A stretch of 64,000 nucleotides of DNA, taken from Sporocytophaga sp. (GTDB lineage: Bacteria > Bacteroidota > Bacteroidia > Cytophagales > Cytophagaceae). The notes below the pieces were generated by a model, which ran no database searches, had not been told where the DNA came from, and saw only the letters and a program-made list of their open reading frames with translations. Within the stretch, counting starts at the first letter, position 1, and every line of letters starts with the position of its first letter. Both the position numbers and the translations under genes were made by a program. The stretch spans positions 248,001 through 312,000 of the forward strand of contig NZ_JAGHZZ010000004.1 in the NCBI RefSeq assembly GCF_017745095.1, read 5' to 3'. Below, in pieces: positions 28,168 through 36,466 of this stretch.

Positions 28168-28515
28168 ATGGCTATTACAAAAAGGAATGAATTTCAGGCG
28201 CATCAGGTAAAAATTTCTGTATTGGCAAAAGCTCTTGCTCATCCGGCCAGAGTTGCTATTATGGAGTTATTAGCTGCAAAAGGGCCTTGTTTGTGCGGAA
28301 GTATCGTAAATGAACTTCCATTGTCCCAGTCAACTATCAGTCAGCATCTTAAAGACCTTAAGGAAGCTGGCCTTATCAAAGGTGCGATAGATGGGCCAAG
28401 GGTGTATTATTCTCTAGATGAAGAACAATTCAGATTGTCTAAGATTTTCATGGACAGATTTTACAATGAATCTTTCAGAGCAATAGAGAATACTAAGAAA
28501 GTTTTACAGAATTAA
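28168..28515 (+). CDS. ArsR/SmtB-family transcriptional regulator
   Basis: A 115-residue winged-helix regulator with LAHPARVAIMELLAAKGPCLCGSIV and the recognition helix LSQSTISQHLKDLKEAGLI. The CLCG pair near residue 50 is placed like the metal-binding cysteines of the ArsR alpha3 site, but only two cysteines are present, so metal sensing is possible, not shown. It is transcribed divergently from the MFS exporter, a typical arrangement for a repressor and its target. Ends in its own terminator. Confidence 0.9.
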   Translation: MAITKRNEFQAHQVKISVLAKALAHPARVAIMELLAAKGPCLCGSIVNELPLSQSTISQHLKDLKEAGLIKGAIDGPRVYYSLDEEQFRLSKIFMDRFYNESFRAIENTKKVLQN

Positions 28516-28535
28516 CTCTAAAAATAATCTGATTT

Positions 28536-28572
28536 AAAAAGCGAAAGTTCTAAAGAGGGCTTTCGCTTTTTT
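28536..28572 (+). terminator. Terminator of the ArsR gene
   Basis: A 12-base stem (28536-28547 with 28560-28571) and T run, 20 bases after the stop codon. Confidence 0.85.
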
Positions 28573-28680
28573 ATTTATTAAATGATTGATGTCTCCTTTA
28601 AAAAGTGGCTTCAATGATTTGCTATTGTTAAAAGGAGAGTGAGTTTGCTATTCTCGTATTTCTGTAGTATAAAGTTTATG

Positions 28681-28797
28681 TTAAGAAATTGTTAAGACGC
28701 AATTCGGTTGTATCAGGTAAGATGTATCCTTTATTTGCATGGTTTTAACATTTGCTTAACATTGGATATGATTTGTTAATATTTCCTTAACTGCTTG
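28681..28797. promoter_or_regulatory. Three pairs of 11-bp direct repeats upstream of the TonB receptor
   Basis: Pairs of TTAAxA-type units repeat every 11 bases: 28681/28692 (TTAAGAAATTG, TTAAGACGCAA), 28745/28756 (TTAACATTTGC, TTAACATTGGA) and 28776/28787 (TTAATATTTCC, TTAACTGCTTG). Eleven-base spacing of direct repeats is the layout bound head-to-tail by PhoB/OmpR-type regulators. A -7 type element TAATTTTG lies at 28825-28832. The region from 28573 to 28680 shows nothing else. Confidence 0.7.
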
Positions 28798-28864
28798 TTG
28801 AGGTCTTATCAGTTCGGTTCTACTTAATTTTGTTGCCGATAAAGAAAAACAAATCTAAACTGAT

Positions 28865-31672
28865 ATGAATAAGTATTATTCTATTTTATTTTTTCTCTTC
28901 TCCACTCTTGTTTTTGCACAAAGCAATGTATTCGCACAAACGGGGAATGTTTCCGGAATTGTTAAAGACTCTCTTGGAGAATCTTTGATCGGAGCTACAG
29001 TTTTTGTTGAGGGCGCAGGACTAGGAACCGCAACAGGTATTGATGGTGATTATCTGATAAAAGGCATAAAGCCTGGAACTTACACTATCAAAGTTGAATA
29101 CCTCGGTTATGAAAATAAGTTTGTACACAATGTAGTTATTAAAGCGGACGAAACTACAAAGCTAAATATAGAGATGAAAACTGATCCGGAGCAAATTGCT
29201 GAAGTAGTTGTTACCGGAACAAAAGTAACCAATAGTGAAAAAGCTGTTGTGCAGGAAATTAAAGAAAGTGAGGAGGTTGTTACCGGTGTTTCCGCAGAAC
29301 AGATAAGTAAATCACAGGACAGAACTACTGCTGATGTAATGCGAAGAATACCCGGAGTAACTGTTGTAGATAATAGATTCGTTGTAGTAAGAGGATTAAG
29401 TGAAAGATACAATGCCGTAATGCTGAATGATATGATGGCCCCGAGCACAGAGATTGACAGAAGAAGCTTTTCATTCGATGTGATACCAAGCGGACTTTTA
29501 GACAGACTTTTAATATATAAATCCGGTGCTGCAGATCTTCCTGGAGATTTCGCCGGAGCTGTTATCAAAGTTTACACTAGAAACATTGTAGATACCAATG
29601 CTACACAAATTGGATTCTCTTTGTCTGACAGGATTGGAACAACTTTTAATAACCTTCATCTTGAAAAAGGCAGCGGAACGGATTTTATTGGAGTAGATTC
29701 AAAAAGAGGCCTTCCTTCAAACTTTCCAAATGACAATTTAAGAAACTACTATAGCAACCAGCTGTTTGATGTGAGTAAGTCGTTCAAGAATTCATGGAGT
29801 ACACAATCAACGACTGCATTGCCTGATATGAGATTCAATATTAACCTTTCAAGGAAATTCTTTGTGAAAGGTGTTAAGGTATCAAACATATCTTCAGTAA
29901 ACTATACTAATGCTTATACTTATTTCAAAATTTCAAGAGCTTCGTATGATGCTTTCGATGAAAGCGCGCAGAATACACCTATGAGAACAAGTGTAACAGA
30001 TGCTCAGTATTCAAGAAATGTTAACATTGGACTTATTTCCAACTGGACATTTGAGTACAATTCAAGAAATAAAATTTTATTCAGAAATCTTTATACTAGA
30101 TTAGGAACCAGTCAGACAACAGAAAGAAATGGAGTTGATTTGATGAATAAATATGATCTGCAGAATCTGGCTATTTGGTATTTAAGCAGAGGAATCTATA
30201 TGGGACAATTACAGGGAGAGCATAATCTTACTAATGATAAGACTAAATTTAACTGGACTGTCGGCTATAGTAATATAAACAGAAATGAACCTGATTACAG
30301 AAGAGTAAGATCTCAGAGACCTACTGGATCAAATGAGGCTTTTCAAGTACAGATCCCATCTTCAGCTTCCACATTTGATGCAGCAAGATTTTATTCCAAT
30401 ATGAATGAAAACCTTGTGATGACTAGCGGAGATCTTGAACATAATTTCAGAGATTCTGATACGGCAAAGCCATTCATTGTAAAAGGTGGTTATTATTTTG
30501 AATATAAGAAAAGAGATTTTGAAGCAAGGTGGTTATCTTATAAATGGGCAGATTTTGAAAATCCATCATTACCGGAAAATCAGAATTTTAATTCTCAGCC
30601 CGTTGACCAGATATTTGATCCGGGAAATATAGCACCAAACAAGCTGGTAATAGAAGAGGGAACCAACTTGACTGATGCTTATCAAGCCAATAGCTTTTTA
30701 TCTGCAGGATATGTCGGAACTTCTTTTGGGTTTCTTAATAATTTCAATCTTTCAACAGGATTACGTTTAGAAAACTATCATCAGGAATTAACAACACCAT
30801 CGTTCAACGTAGGAGACAAAGTTAATACTACCAATACCAACCTACTGCCATTTGCGAATCTTAGCTATACCTTCAGTGAAAAAATGCTTATAAGAGCTGC
30901 ATACAGCAGAACTGTTAACAGAGGTAATTTCAGAGAGCTTGCACCTTTCTCCTATTATGACTTTGAATATAACGTGAACTATGTCGGTAATCCTAAGTTG
31001 AAAATTGCGAACATTAATAACTATGATCTTAGATGGGAACTATATCCTACACCTGCTGAGAATATAGTTTTGGGTGTTTTCTATAAAAGCTTTATAAATC
31101 CAATTGAGATATATAATGAGCAAGGTGCTTCTTTACCTGTATTCACTTATGGAAATGCACCGAAATCAAGCAGTGTAGGAGCAGAGTTGGAGTTGAGAAA
31201 ATCGTTGTCATTTATTTCCAATAGTAAATTTTTAGAAAACCTTAGTCTTGTATCAAATGCTTCTGTTATAAGAAGCCGTGTAGATCTTGGAAATACAGAT
31301 ATCAAAGAAAAGTCAAGACCAATGCAAGGACAATCTCCATATGTTATCAATGCAGGGCTTTATTATAACAACCCTGATGCCCGTTGGCAAGTGACATTAC
31401 TTTATAACGTAATTGGTAAGAGGATATTCCTTGTTGGAAATAACAATACTCCAACCATTTATGAAATGCCAAGAAATGTTGTGGATTTAACTGTAACTAA
31501 AGGTATCACTGATAGATTCCTTGTGAGGTTTGGTATACAGGATTTGTTTAATCAACAGTATAAATTGATGTATGATTCAAACTTTGATTCAAAGATCACT
31601 TCTGTTGACGGGTATTTTCAGAAGAACAGAAGAGGTCAGTATATAACAGCTGGTATATCTTATTCTTTTTAA
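28865..31672 (+). CDS. TonB-dependent outer membrane receptor
   Basis: A 935-residue receptor: signal peptide (about 1-25), carboxypeptidase-regulatory-like beta-sandwich (about 27-113, GNVSGIVKDSLGESLIGATV), plug (about 140-260, with TADVMRRIPGVTVVDNRF and VVRGLSERYNAVMLND), then a 22-stranded barrel ending in the C-terminal aromatic ITAGISYSF. It imports a substrate with energy from TonB-ExbBD. No SusD partner is beside it; instead a surface-type lipoprotein follows with the same upstream repeats. PhoB-like repeats suggest a nutrient-stress, perhaps phosphate, role (inference). It is complete and has its own terminator. Confidence 0.92.
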   Translation: MNKYYSILFFLFSTLVFAQSNVFAQTGNVSGIVKDSLGESLIGATVFVEGAGLGTATGIDGDYLIKGIKPGTYTIKVEYLGYENKFVHNVVIKADETTKLNIEMKTDPEQIAEVVVTGTKVTNSEKAVVQEIKESEEVVTGVSAEQISKSQDRTTADVMRRIPGVTVVDNRFVVVRGLSERYNAVMLNDMMAPSTEIDRRSFSFDVIPSGLLDRLLIYKSGAADLPGDFAGAVIKVYTRNIVDTNATQIGFSLSDRIGTTFNNLHLEKGSGTDFIGVDSKRGLPSNFPNDNLRNYYSNQLFDVSKSFKNSWSTQSTTALPDMRFNINLSRKFFVKGVKVSNISSVNYTNAYTYFKISRASYDAFDESAQNTPMRTSVTDAQYSRNVNIGLISNWTFEYNSRNKILFRNLYTRLGTSQTTERNGVDLMNKYDLQNLAIWYLSRGIYMGQLQGEHNLTNDKTKFNWTVGYSNINRNEPDYRRVRSQRPTGSNEAFQVQIPSSASTFDAARFYSNMNENLVMTSGDLEHNFRDSDTAKPFIVKGGYYFEYKKRDFEARWLSYKWADFENPSLPENQNFNSQPVDQIFDPGNIAPNKLVIEEGTNLTDAYQANSFLSAGYVGTSFGFLNNFNLSTGLRLENYHQELTTPSFNVGDKVNTTNTNLLPFANLSYTFSEKMLIRAAYSRTVNRGNFRELAPFSYYDFEYNVNYVGNPKLKIANINNYDLRWELYPTPAENIVLGVFYKSFINPIEIYNEQGASLPVFTYGNAPKSSSVGAELELRKSLSFISNSKFLENLSLVSNASVIRSRVDLGNTDIKEKSRPMQGQSPYVINAGLYYNNPDARWQVTLLYNVIGKRIFLVGNNNTPTIYEMPRNVVDLTVTKGITDRFLVRFGIQDLFNQQYKLMYDSNFDSKITSVDGYFQKNRRGQYITAGISYSF

Positions 31673-31695
31673 TTGAAATTAATTCGTTGAATAAA

Positions 31696-31732
31696 AAAGG
31701 GCCTTTGTCGATTAACGACAAAGGCCCTTTGA
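31696..31732 (+). terminator. Terminator of the TonB receptor gene
   Basis: A perfect 15-base stem (31696-31710 with 31716-31730), 5-base loop, short T run. Confidence 0.9.
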
Positions 31733-31734
31733 TT

Positions 31735-31789
31735 TTAACATTTACTAACAAGTGCTTAACATTTGCTTAATACTGGAAGGTTAGCTTTG
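31735..31789 (+). promoter_or_regulatory. PhoB-like direct repeats and promoter of the 31828 lipoprotein gene
   Basis: Four TTAACA-type units start at 31735, 31745, 31756 and 31767 (spacing 10, 11, 11), the last two being TTAACATTTGC and TTAATACTGGA. Four bases later a perfect -7 box TAGCTTTG (31782-31789) follows, with no -33 element at the right distance, which is the arrangement of an activator-dependent promoter. The units match those upstream of the TonB receptor. Confidence 0.7.
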
Positions 31790-31827
31790 TGAAGCTTTAA
31801 AGGTTAAAACAAACAATAAATTAAATT

Positions 31828-33213
31828 ATGAAAAGATTATCATCTATTTTTCTTGCTGCATTAATGGCGGTAAATTTTGCATGTAAAAAAGACAAAGACG
31901 ATGCTAAAGTAACTCCTTCAAATGAAGTTACCCTTGAAGGTACAATAACTCAAAACATGACTCTTGAAGCAGGAAAAAAATATATCCTGAGAAGTAATGT
32001 TTATGTTGCTGCTCCAGCTGAGCTGACTATTCCTGCAGGAACTGTTATTTATGGTGATAAAGTAACCAAAGGTGCTCTTATAATTGACAGAGGTGCAAAA
32101 ATCCATGCGGTCGGAACAGCATCTAATCCTATAATCTTTACTTCTGCTGCGCCATCAGGTTATAAAAACTATGGTGACTGGGGCGGTATAGTATTGCTTG
32201 GAAAGGCTCCTAATAATGGTGGTGCTAGCGTTAAAATTGAAGGTGTTTCTGCTTCTACTGGAGATAATGGTTTCCATGGCGGTACTGATGCTGATGATAA
32301 TTCGGGTGAATTCCAGTATGTAAGAGTTGAGTTCGCTGGTATAGCTCTTTCTCCTGATAACGAATTAAACGGAGTGACATTCGGAAGTGTTGGTCGTTCA
32401 ACTAAAGTTGATCACGTTCAGGTGTCTTTCTCTGGTGATGATGCCTTCGAATGGTTCGGTGGAACTGTAAATGCCAAATATCTTGTAGCTTTCAGAAGCT
32501 GGGATGATGATTTCGATACAGATAACGGATTCTCTGGAAATGTTCAGTATGGTATTGTGGTAAGAGATCCTTCTATCGCTGATATATCTCTTTCAAATGG
32601 TTTTGAATCTGATAATGATAAAGATGGTTCTTCTAATCAACCTCTAACAGCTGCTCAGTTTTCTAATATAACAGTTCTTGGTCCTTATGCTTTCAAAGTT
32701 AAATCTGTAGCTGCAAAAAGTGGAAAAATTTACAACTATACATTCGGTGATATCAGCGGAAGCTACGGTCAGGGAGCTCACCTAAGAAGAAACACTGCAC
32801 AAGCAATTTATAACAGTGTTATCATCGGTTTCCCAACTGCAGTAAACTTTGAGAAAACTAATTCTGGTTCAAAATTCTCTGGTAACTTCTTAAGCAGATA
32901 CAAAACGCTTGCTGCTATCACTTCTTTCGATACAACTGGTTTTACTGCTAACAACAGAATTCTTGCAGGATTTAACTTGTCAGATTACTTTGCTGGTGTT
33001 GTTAATCAGAAAATAGATTCAACTTCAAATGTTGCTAACATCTTCGAACTTTCAAATATAAACCCACTATTGAAAGCTGGTTCACCTCTTCTTACAGGTT
33101 CTTCTACAGTATCTGCTGGTCTTGAGCAAACTTCTTTCGTAGGTGCATTTGATGCTTCAAATAACTGGATGCAAGGATGGACTAACTTCGATCCTAAGAA
33201 CATAGCTTATTAA
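31828..33213 (+). CDS. Surface-type lipoprotein with beta-helix-like repeats
   Basis: A 461-residue exported protein. The signal peptide ends at Cys19 in VNFACKKDKDD; the lipobox is relaxed, and the Lys/Asp run after the cysteine resembles the Bacteroidota lipoprotein export signal for surface display. The mature part shows TIPAGTVIYGDKVTKGALII, of which GTVIYGD and GALIIDRGAKI recur in right-handed beta-helix-like proteins, then WGGIVLLGKAPNN and the acidic patch WDDDFDTDNGFSG. No catalytic motif recognised. Members of this family often lie beside TonB receptors; shared 11-bp repeats with 28865 support joint regulation. Function unknown. Confidence 0.82.
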   Translation: MKRLSSIFLAALMAVNFACKKDKDDAKVTPSNEVTLEGTITQNMTLEAGKKYILRSNVYVAAPAELTIPAGTVIYGDKVTKGALIIDRGAKIHAVGTASNPIIFTSAAPSGYKNYGDWGGIVLLGKAPNNGGASVKIEGVSASTGDNGFHGGTDADDNSGEFQYVRVEFAGIALSPDNELNGVTFGSVGRSTKVDHVQVSFSGDDAFEWFGGTVNAKYLVAFRSWDDDFDTDNGFSGNVQYGIVVRDPSIADISLSNGFESDNDKDGSSNQPLTAAQFSNITVLGPYAFKVKSVAAKSGKIYNYTFGDISGSYGQGAHLRRNTAQAIYNSVIIGFPTAVNFEKTNSGSKFSGNFLSRYKTLAAITSFDTTGFTANNRILAGFNLSDYFAGVVNQKIDSTSNVANIFELSNINPLLKAGSPLLTGSSTVSAGLEQTSFVGAFDASNNWMQGWTNFDPKNIAY

Positions 33214-33234
33214 TACCAAATCAAATAATTCCCT

Positions 33235-33265
33235 AAAGCCGGAGTCGCTAGTCTCCGGCTTTTTT
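33235..33265 (+). terminator. Terminator of the 31828 gene
   Basis: AAAGCCGGAG (33235-33244) pairs with CTCCGGCTTT (33253-33262), followed by T run. Confidence 0.9.
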
Positions 33266-33304
33266 ATAACAAAATTATCTATAGCATTTTAAACAGGAGA
33301 GATC

Positions 33305-33871
33305 ATGCTAAAGAAATCAATAATATTTATCTTATTAACCAGTGTATTTCTTTCTTGTAAGAAGTCTTATGATCCGGAAAACCTTCTTACAGCTAGGCAA
33401 AAAGATAGTTTGCTTACCACGCTTATTATTCAAATGGATAAACTTCAGGCTGGGGCTAATATGGAAACTCGCTTTGAAGAAAAATTCAGAGAGGGATATG
33501 AACAACGTAAAAAACTTTTTTCATTAGATCAATACTACATTGATAAAGATGGTTTTCATTATTTTATGGTAATAAGAAGGGTGCCGAGCCTTTATGAAGC
33601 CAATAAAAGAGCGGAAGCTGGAAGGTTTAGAAAAGATGCAAACGGCAAAATTACGGACTTTGAAGAAATTTTCCTGACACCTATTTTGTCAGATGAAGAA
33701 GCGCACGATAAAGGAGTAACCTTGCTTCATGAATATATCTCAACAGGCAATATCGAAAAATATAAAAATGATATTACTTATGTGGAATTTCCAAATCTCA
33801 CTTGGACTTATAATAAAAAGAAGCAGGCCTGGATTAATGCCGGTCTGGATAGTCTTCTAAGAAAAAACTGA
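33305..33871 (+). CDS. Lipoprotein of unknown function
   Basis: A 188-residue protein with a lipoprotein signal (FLSCKKSYD, Cys17). The mature part is hydrophilic, mostly helical at first (about 25-75) and then mixed, with FHYFMVIRRVPSLYEANKR and VEFPNLTWTYNKKKQAW. No family was recognised. It follows the surface-type lipoprotein and precedes the HTTM protein on the same strand, but terminators on both sides suggest it is its own transcript. Confidence 0.75.
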   Translation: MLKKSIIFILLTSVFLSCKKSYDPENLLTARQKDSLLTTLIIQMDKLQAGANMETRFEEKFREGYEQRKKLFSLDQYYIDKDGFHYFMVIRRVPSLYEANKRAEAGRFRKDANGKITDFEEIFLTPILSDEEAHDKGVTLLHEYISTGNIEKYKNDITYVEFPNLTWTYNKKKQAWINAGLDSLLRKN

Positions 33872-33895
33872 TTTCGATTAATTTTCTTTGTTCTT

Positions 33896-33925
33896 AAAGC
33901 CCGTTGATCAGCGGGCTTTTTGTTT
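33896..33925 (+). terminator. Terminator of the 33305 lipoprotein gene
   Basis: AAAGCCCG (33896-33903) pairs with CGGGCTTT (33912-33919), then TTTTT with a G interruption. Confidence 0.85.
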
Positions 33926-33988
33926 TTTCAGTCTATTGTCGTTTGTTTTTACTAGCAGTTTTCCGATTTTTAATATTAAATTTTTCAA

Positions 33989-35296
33989 ATGGAGAGCCTG
34001 TTCAAAAGAATAGACAATAGTGGCATTGTTGCTTTCAGAATTGTATTCGGGATTATCATTTTTATTGAAACTTCCGGAGCATTAATCACCGGATGGGTTT
34101 ATGATATTTTTATCGAGCCAAAATATGTATTCAATTATATTAGCATAGAATGGTTGAAACCCTTGCAAGGCAATGGAATGTATTTCTATTACGCAACCAT
34201 GGCCCTTCTTGGCCTTGCAATAGCATCCGGATTATTTTACAGATTAAGCTCAGTACTCTTTGCATTTATGTGGTGGGGAAGTTATCTCATGCAGAAAGCT
34301 CATTATAATAATCACTACTACCTGATGCTCTTGCTTGCCTTCTTATTGATATTTATTCCTTCTCATAAAAGGTTATCATTGGATGTTAAAATAGGAATGG
34401 TCACTGAAGAAAAAACTTGTTCGGCTTGGTGTCATTATATTCTTGTATTTCAGATTTCTATTGTATTTATATTCGCAGGTATAGCAAAGGTCAACCCGGA
34501 TTGGCTTGCTATGAAACCACTTTCATATAAATTTGATGAGTGTAGTAGTTGGCCAACGGTAGGGGCCTTGTTCAGATCTGACTTAATGAAGTACCTTATT
34601 TTTTATGGTGGATTATGTTTTGACCTTTTTATAGTGCCACTTTTACTTTGGTCAAAAACAAGAAAGTATGCCGTAGTACTGGCTATTTTCTTTAACCTTT
34701 TTAATGCAATTGTATTTCAGGTTGGTACATTTCCTTTCTTAATGATCGGTGCATTAGTTCTGTATTTCCCGCCTTCTGCAATTACTCAGATTTTATTTAA
34801 CACCCATACTGAAAATATTTCCTCATTAAAGGTGGAAGAGAAAGGAACTGCAATCGCATACATCCTAATGGTATATGCATTGATTCAAATATATTTACCA
34901 CTAAGGCACTGGCATTATGAAGGTGATGTAAACTGGAATGAAGAAGGCTATTCTATGGCTTGGAGAATGATGCTGAATTCCAAGCATGGTGATTTGTCGT
35001 TTATCATTAAAGATGCTAAGGGGAGAATGCTTATGCACGATTATCCTCAGAATAAAATATCTATAGGACAATATAATTCTATGTGTTCTGATCCCGATAT
35101 GATTTGGCAATATGTACAGTATTTGAAGCAGGAGATGGAGGAAAAAGGAGAGAAGTCTGTGCAGATATTTGCAGATTCTCATTTAAGTCTGAATGGAAGA
35201 GACCTTGAAGTCTTTATTGACCCCAAGGCCGATCTCGCTCAGGTAACCTGGCATCATTTCAAACATTCAGACTGGATTATTCCTTTAAGATATTAG
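33989..35296 (+). CDS. HTTM domain (vitamin K-dependent carboxylase-like) membrane protein
   Basis: A 435-residue membrane protein of the HTTM family, related to vitamin K-dependent gamma-carboxylase. About six helices fill residues 10-275, followed by a soluble C-terminal part (about 310-435). The block MQKAHYNNHYYLMLLL holds Lys103 followed by NNHYYL, matching the human carboxylase active-site block K-x-x-W-NNHSYL with Lys218, so catalytic capacity may be kept. FIFAGIAKVNPDWL is another HTTM signature. The substrate is unknown; the upstream lipoproteins are possible partners (inference from position only). Confidence 0.85.
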   Translation: MESLFKRIDNSGIVAFRIVFGIIIFIETSGALITGWVYDIFIEPKYVFNYISIEWLKPLQGNGMYFYYATMALLGLAIASGLFYRLSSVLFAFMWWGSYLMQKAHYNNHYYLMLLLAFLLIFIPSHKRLSLDVKIGMVTEEKTCSAWCHYILVFQISIVFIFAGIAKVNPDWLAMKPLSYKFDECSSWPTVGALFRSDLMKYLIFYGGLCFDLFIVPLLLWSKTRKYAVVLAIFFNLFNAIVFQVGTFPFLMIGALVLYFPPSAITQILFNTHTENISSLKVEEKGTAIAYILMVYALIQIYLPLRHWHYEGDVNWNEEGYSMAWRMMLNSKHGDLSFIIKDAKGRMLMHDYPQNKISIGQYNSMCSDPDMIWQYVQYLKQEMEEKGEKSVQIFADSHLSLNGRDLEVFIDPKADLAQVTWHHFKHSDWIIPLRY

Positions 35297-35328
35297 TTCG
35301 GATTAAAAGGAACATCCTCAAAACTTTT

Positions 35329-35865
35329 TTATTCTTTATTTTTAAAGAATAAAAACTTCTTTCTCCTTTTTGTCTTTTTAGTCGTCTCCATTTCTTGAAA
35401 TTCAGTATCGCCAGTTTCTACTTTTGTCCAAATGGTATCCATAGCAGGCTTTATAAGTGGCAGAACAGTATCCTTAATGATAATAGGTTTAATAGGTTTG
35501 ATTTCAGCTCTGACAGCTTCATCAAGCTTTGGTTCGTTCGACAAAACTACTTCTTTGATATCAGTCTTTACCTTTTTGATTGCTGGTGCTGAAGTGGTAA
35601 TATTAACTGTTTTAATTTCATAAGTTGGTCTTTGTATCAGCAGGATATTATCAGAATGTTTGATTGTCGGTTCAATTTTAACTGACTTTATAGTCAACAT
35701 AAAGTCAGCTTCTGAACGCGCAAGTCTTTGAAACAATTTATCATAATTGATGCTGTCTTTGGCAAGTACTAATCCTTCGCTGGCTTCGTAAGCAATTCCG
35801 TTTTTTACTTTAAGACTATCAAGACATGATGTTAAAGCAGATAACAATAATAAAATGTATTTCAT
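35329..35865 (-). CDS. Lipoprotein of unknown function with basic tail
   Basis: A 178-residue protein with a short lipoprotein signal ending LTSC (Cys14). The mature part is low-complexity, rich in Lys, Ile, Pro and Thr (for example EIKPIKPIIIKDTVLPLIKP), and ends in a strongly basic stretch TKKTKRRKKFLFFKNKE. No family recognised. It converges on the HTTM gene with 32 bases between the stop codons. The unusual composition suggests an extended periplasmic linker rather than an enzyme. Confidence 0.65.
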   Translation of the reverse strand: MKYILLLLSALTSCLDSLKVKNGIAYEASEGLVLAKDSINYDKLFQRLARSEADFMLTIKSVKIEPTIKHSDNILLIQRPTYEIKTVNITTSAPAIKKVKTDIKEVVLSNEPKLDEAVRAEIKPIKPIIIKDTVLPLIKPAMDTIWTKVETGDTEFQEMETTKKTKRRKKFLFFKNKE

Positions 35866-36012
35866 CTTGATTGAATAGTAGCTATGTATATTTAAGCTTT
35901 ACAAAATGAAATTTGTTTTTAGCTGTATTAATCTCCCTGCTGAGGCTCTTTATCTGCGGTAGTATTATGAGGATAAAGAAAAAGTGAATAGGGAAGAAGG
36001 GGATATAAAAAT

Positions 36013-36046
36013 AAAAAGAGACTGCCTGACAAGGCAGCCTCTTTTT
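36013..36046 (-). terminator. Terminator of trxA
   Basis: AAAAAGAG-CTGCCT (36013-36027) pairs with AGGCAG-CTCTTTTT (36032-36046) with one internal mismatch; leftward it is followed by T-rich sequence. Confidence 0.9.
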
Positions 36047-36069
36047 ATTTTATGAAAATCATTTTTTAA

Positions 36070-36390
36070 TTACAAATGAGCTTCAATTTTTTGACTTAGA
36101 ACATTTTTAGGAACAGCGCCAACTTGTTTTTCGACAATCTTTCCGTTTTTAATAACCAGAAGAGTAGGAATACTTCTGATACCAAATTTTGCCGAAGTGT
36201 TAGGGTTGTTGTCTACATCTACTTTTCCTATTATAGCTTTTCCTTCATAGTCAGCAGCAAGTTCTTCTACAACCGGACCGATCATTTTGCAGGGTCCGCA
36301 CCATTCAGCCCAGAAATCAACTAGCACAGGTTTGTCTGTGTTGGTTATATCTTCAAAATTAGCGTCTGTGATTTCTATTGCTTTTCCCAT
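36070..36390 (-). CDS. trxA: Thioredoxin
   Basis: A 106-residue thioredoxin with the redox site WCGPC (Cys31 and Cys34) after VDFWAEW, the buried Asp in VLVDFWAEW, and the cis-proline region IRSIPTLLVIKNG. No signal peptide, so it is cytosolic and reduces disulfides in ribonucleotide reductase, methionine sulfoxide reductase and others with thioredoxin reductase. It is located directly downstream of dnaE on the same strand with 76 bases between. Confidence 0.97.
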   Translation of the reverse strand: MGKAIEITDANFEDITNTDKPVLVDFWAEWCGPCKMIGPVVEELAADYEGKAIIGKVDVDNNPNTSAKFGIRSIPTLLVIKNGKIVEKQVGAVPKNVLSQKIEAHL

Positions 36391-36466
36391 ATTTTTAAAA
36401 TAAAAAGAGGTTTATTAATTATTACCAGACCGTAAACTTACTATTTTTTTAAATATTTAGTTTCTA

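Noticed and set aside
29107-29568. A 153-codon frame antisense to the TonB receptor plug
   Set aside because: Ser/Thr-rich composition is what the reverse of the plug coding sequence gives; no independent support.
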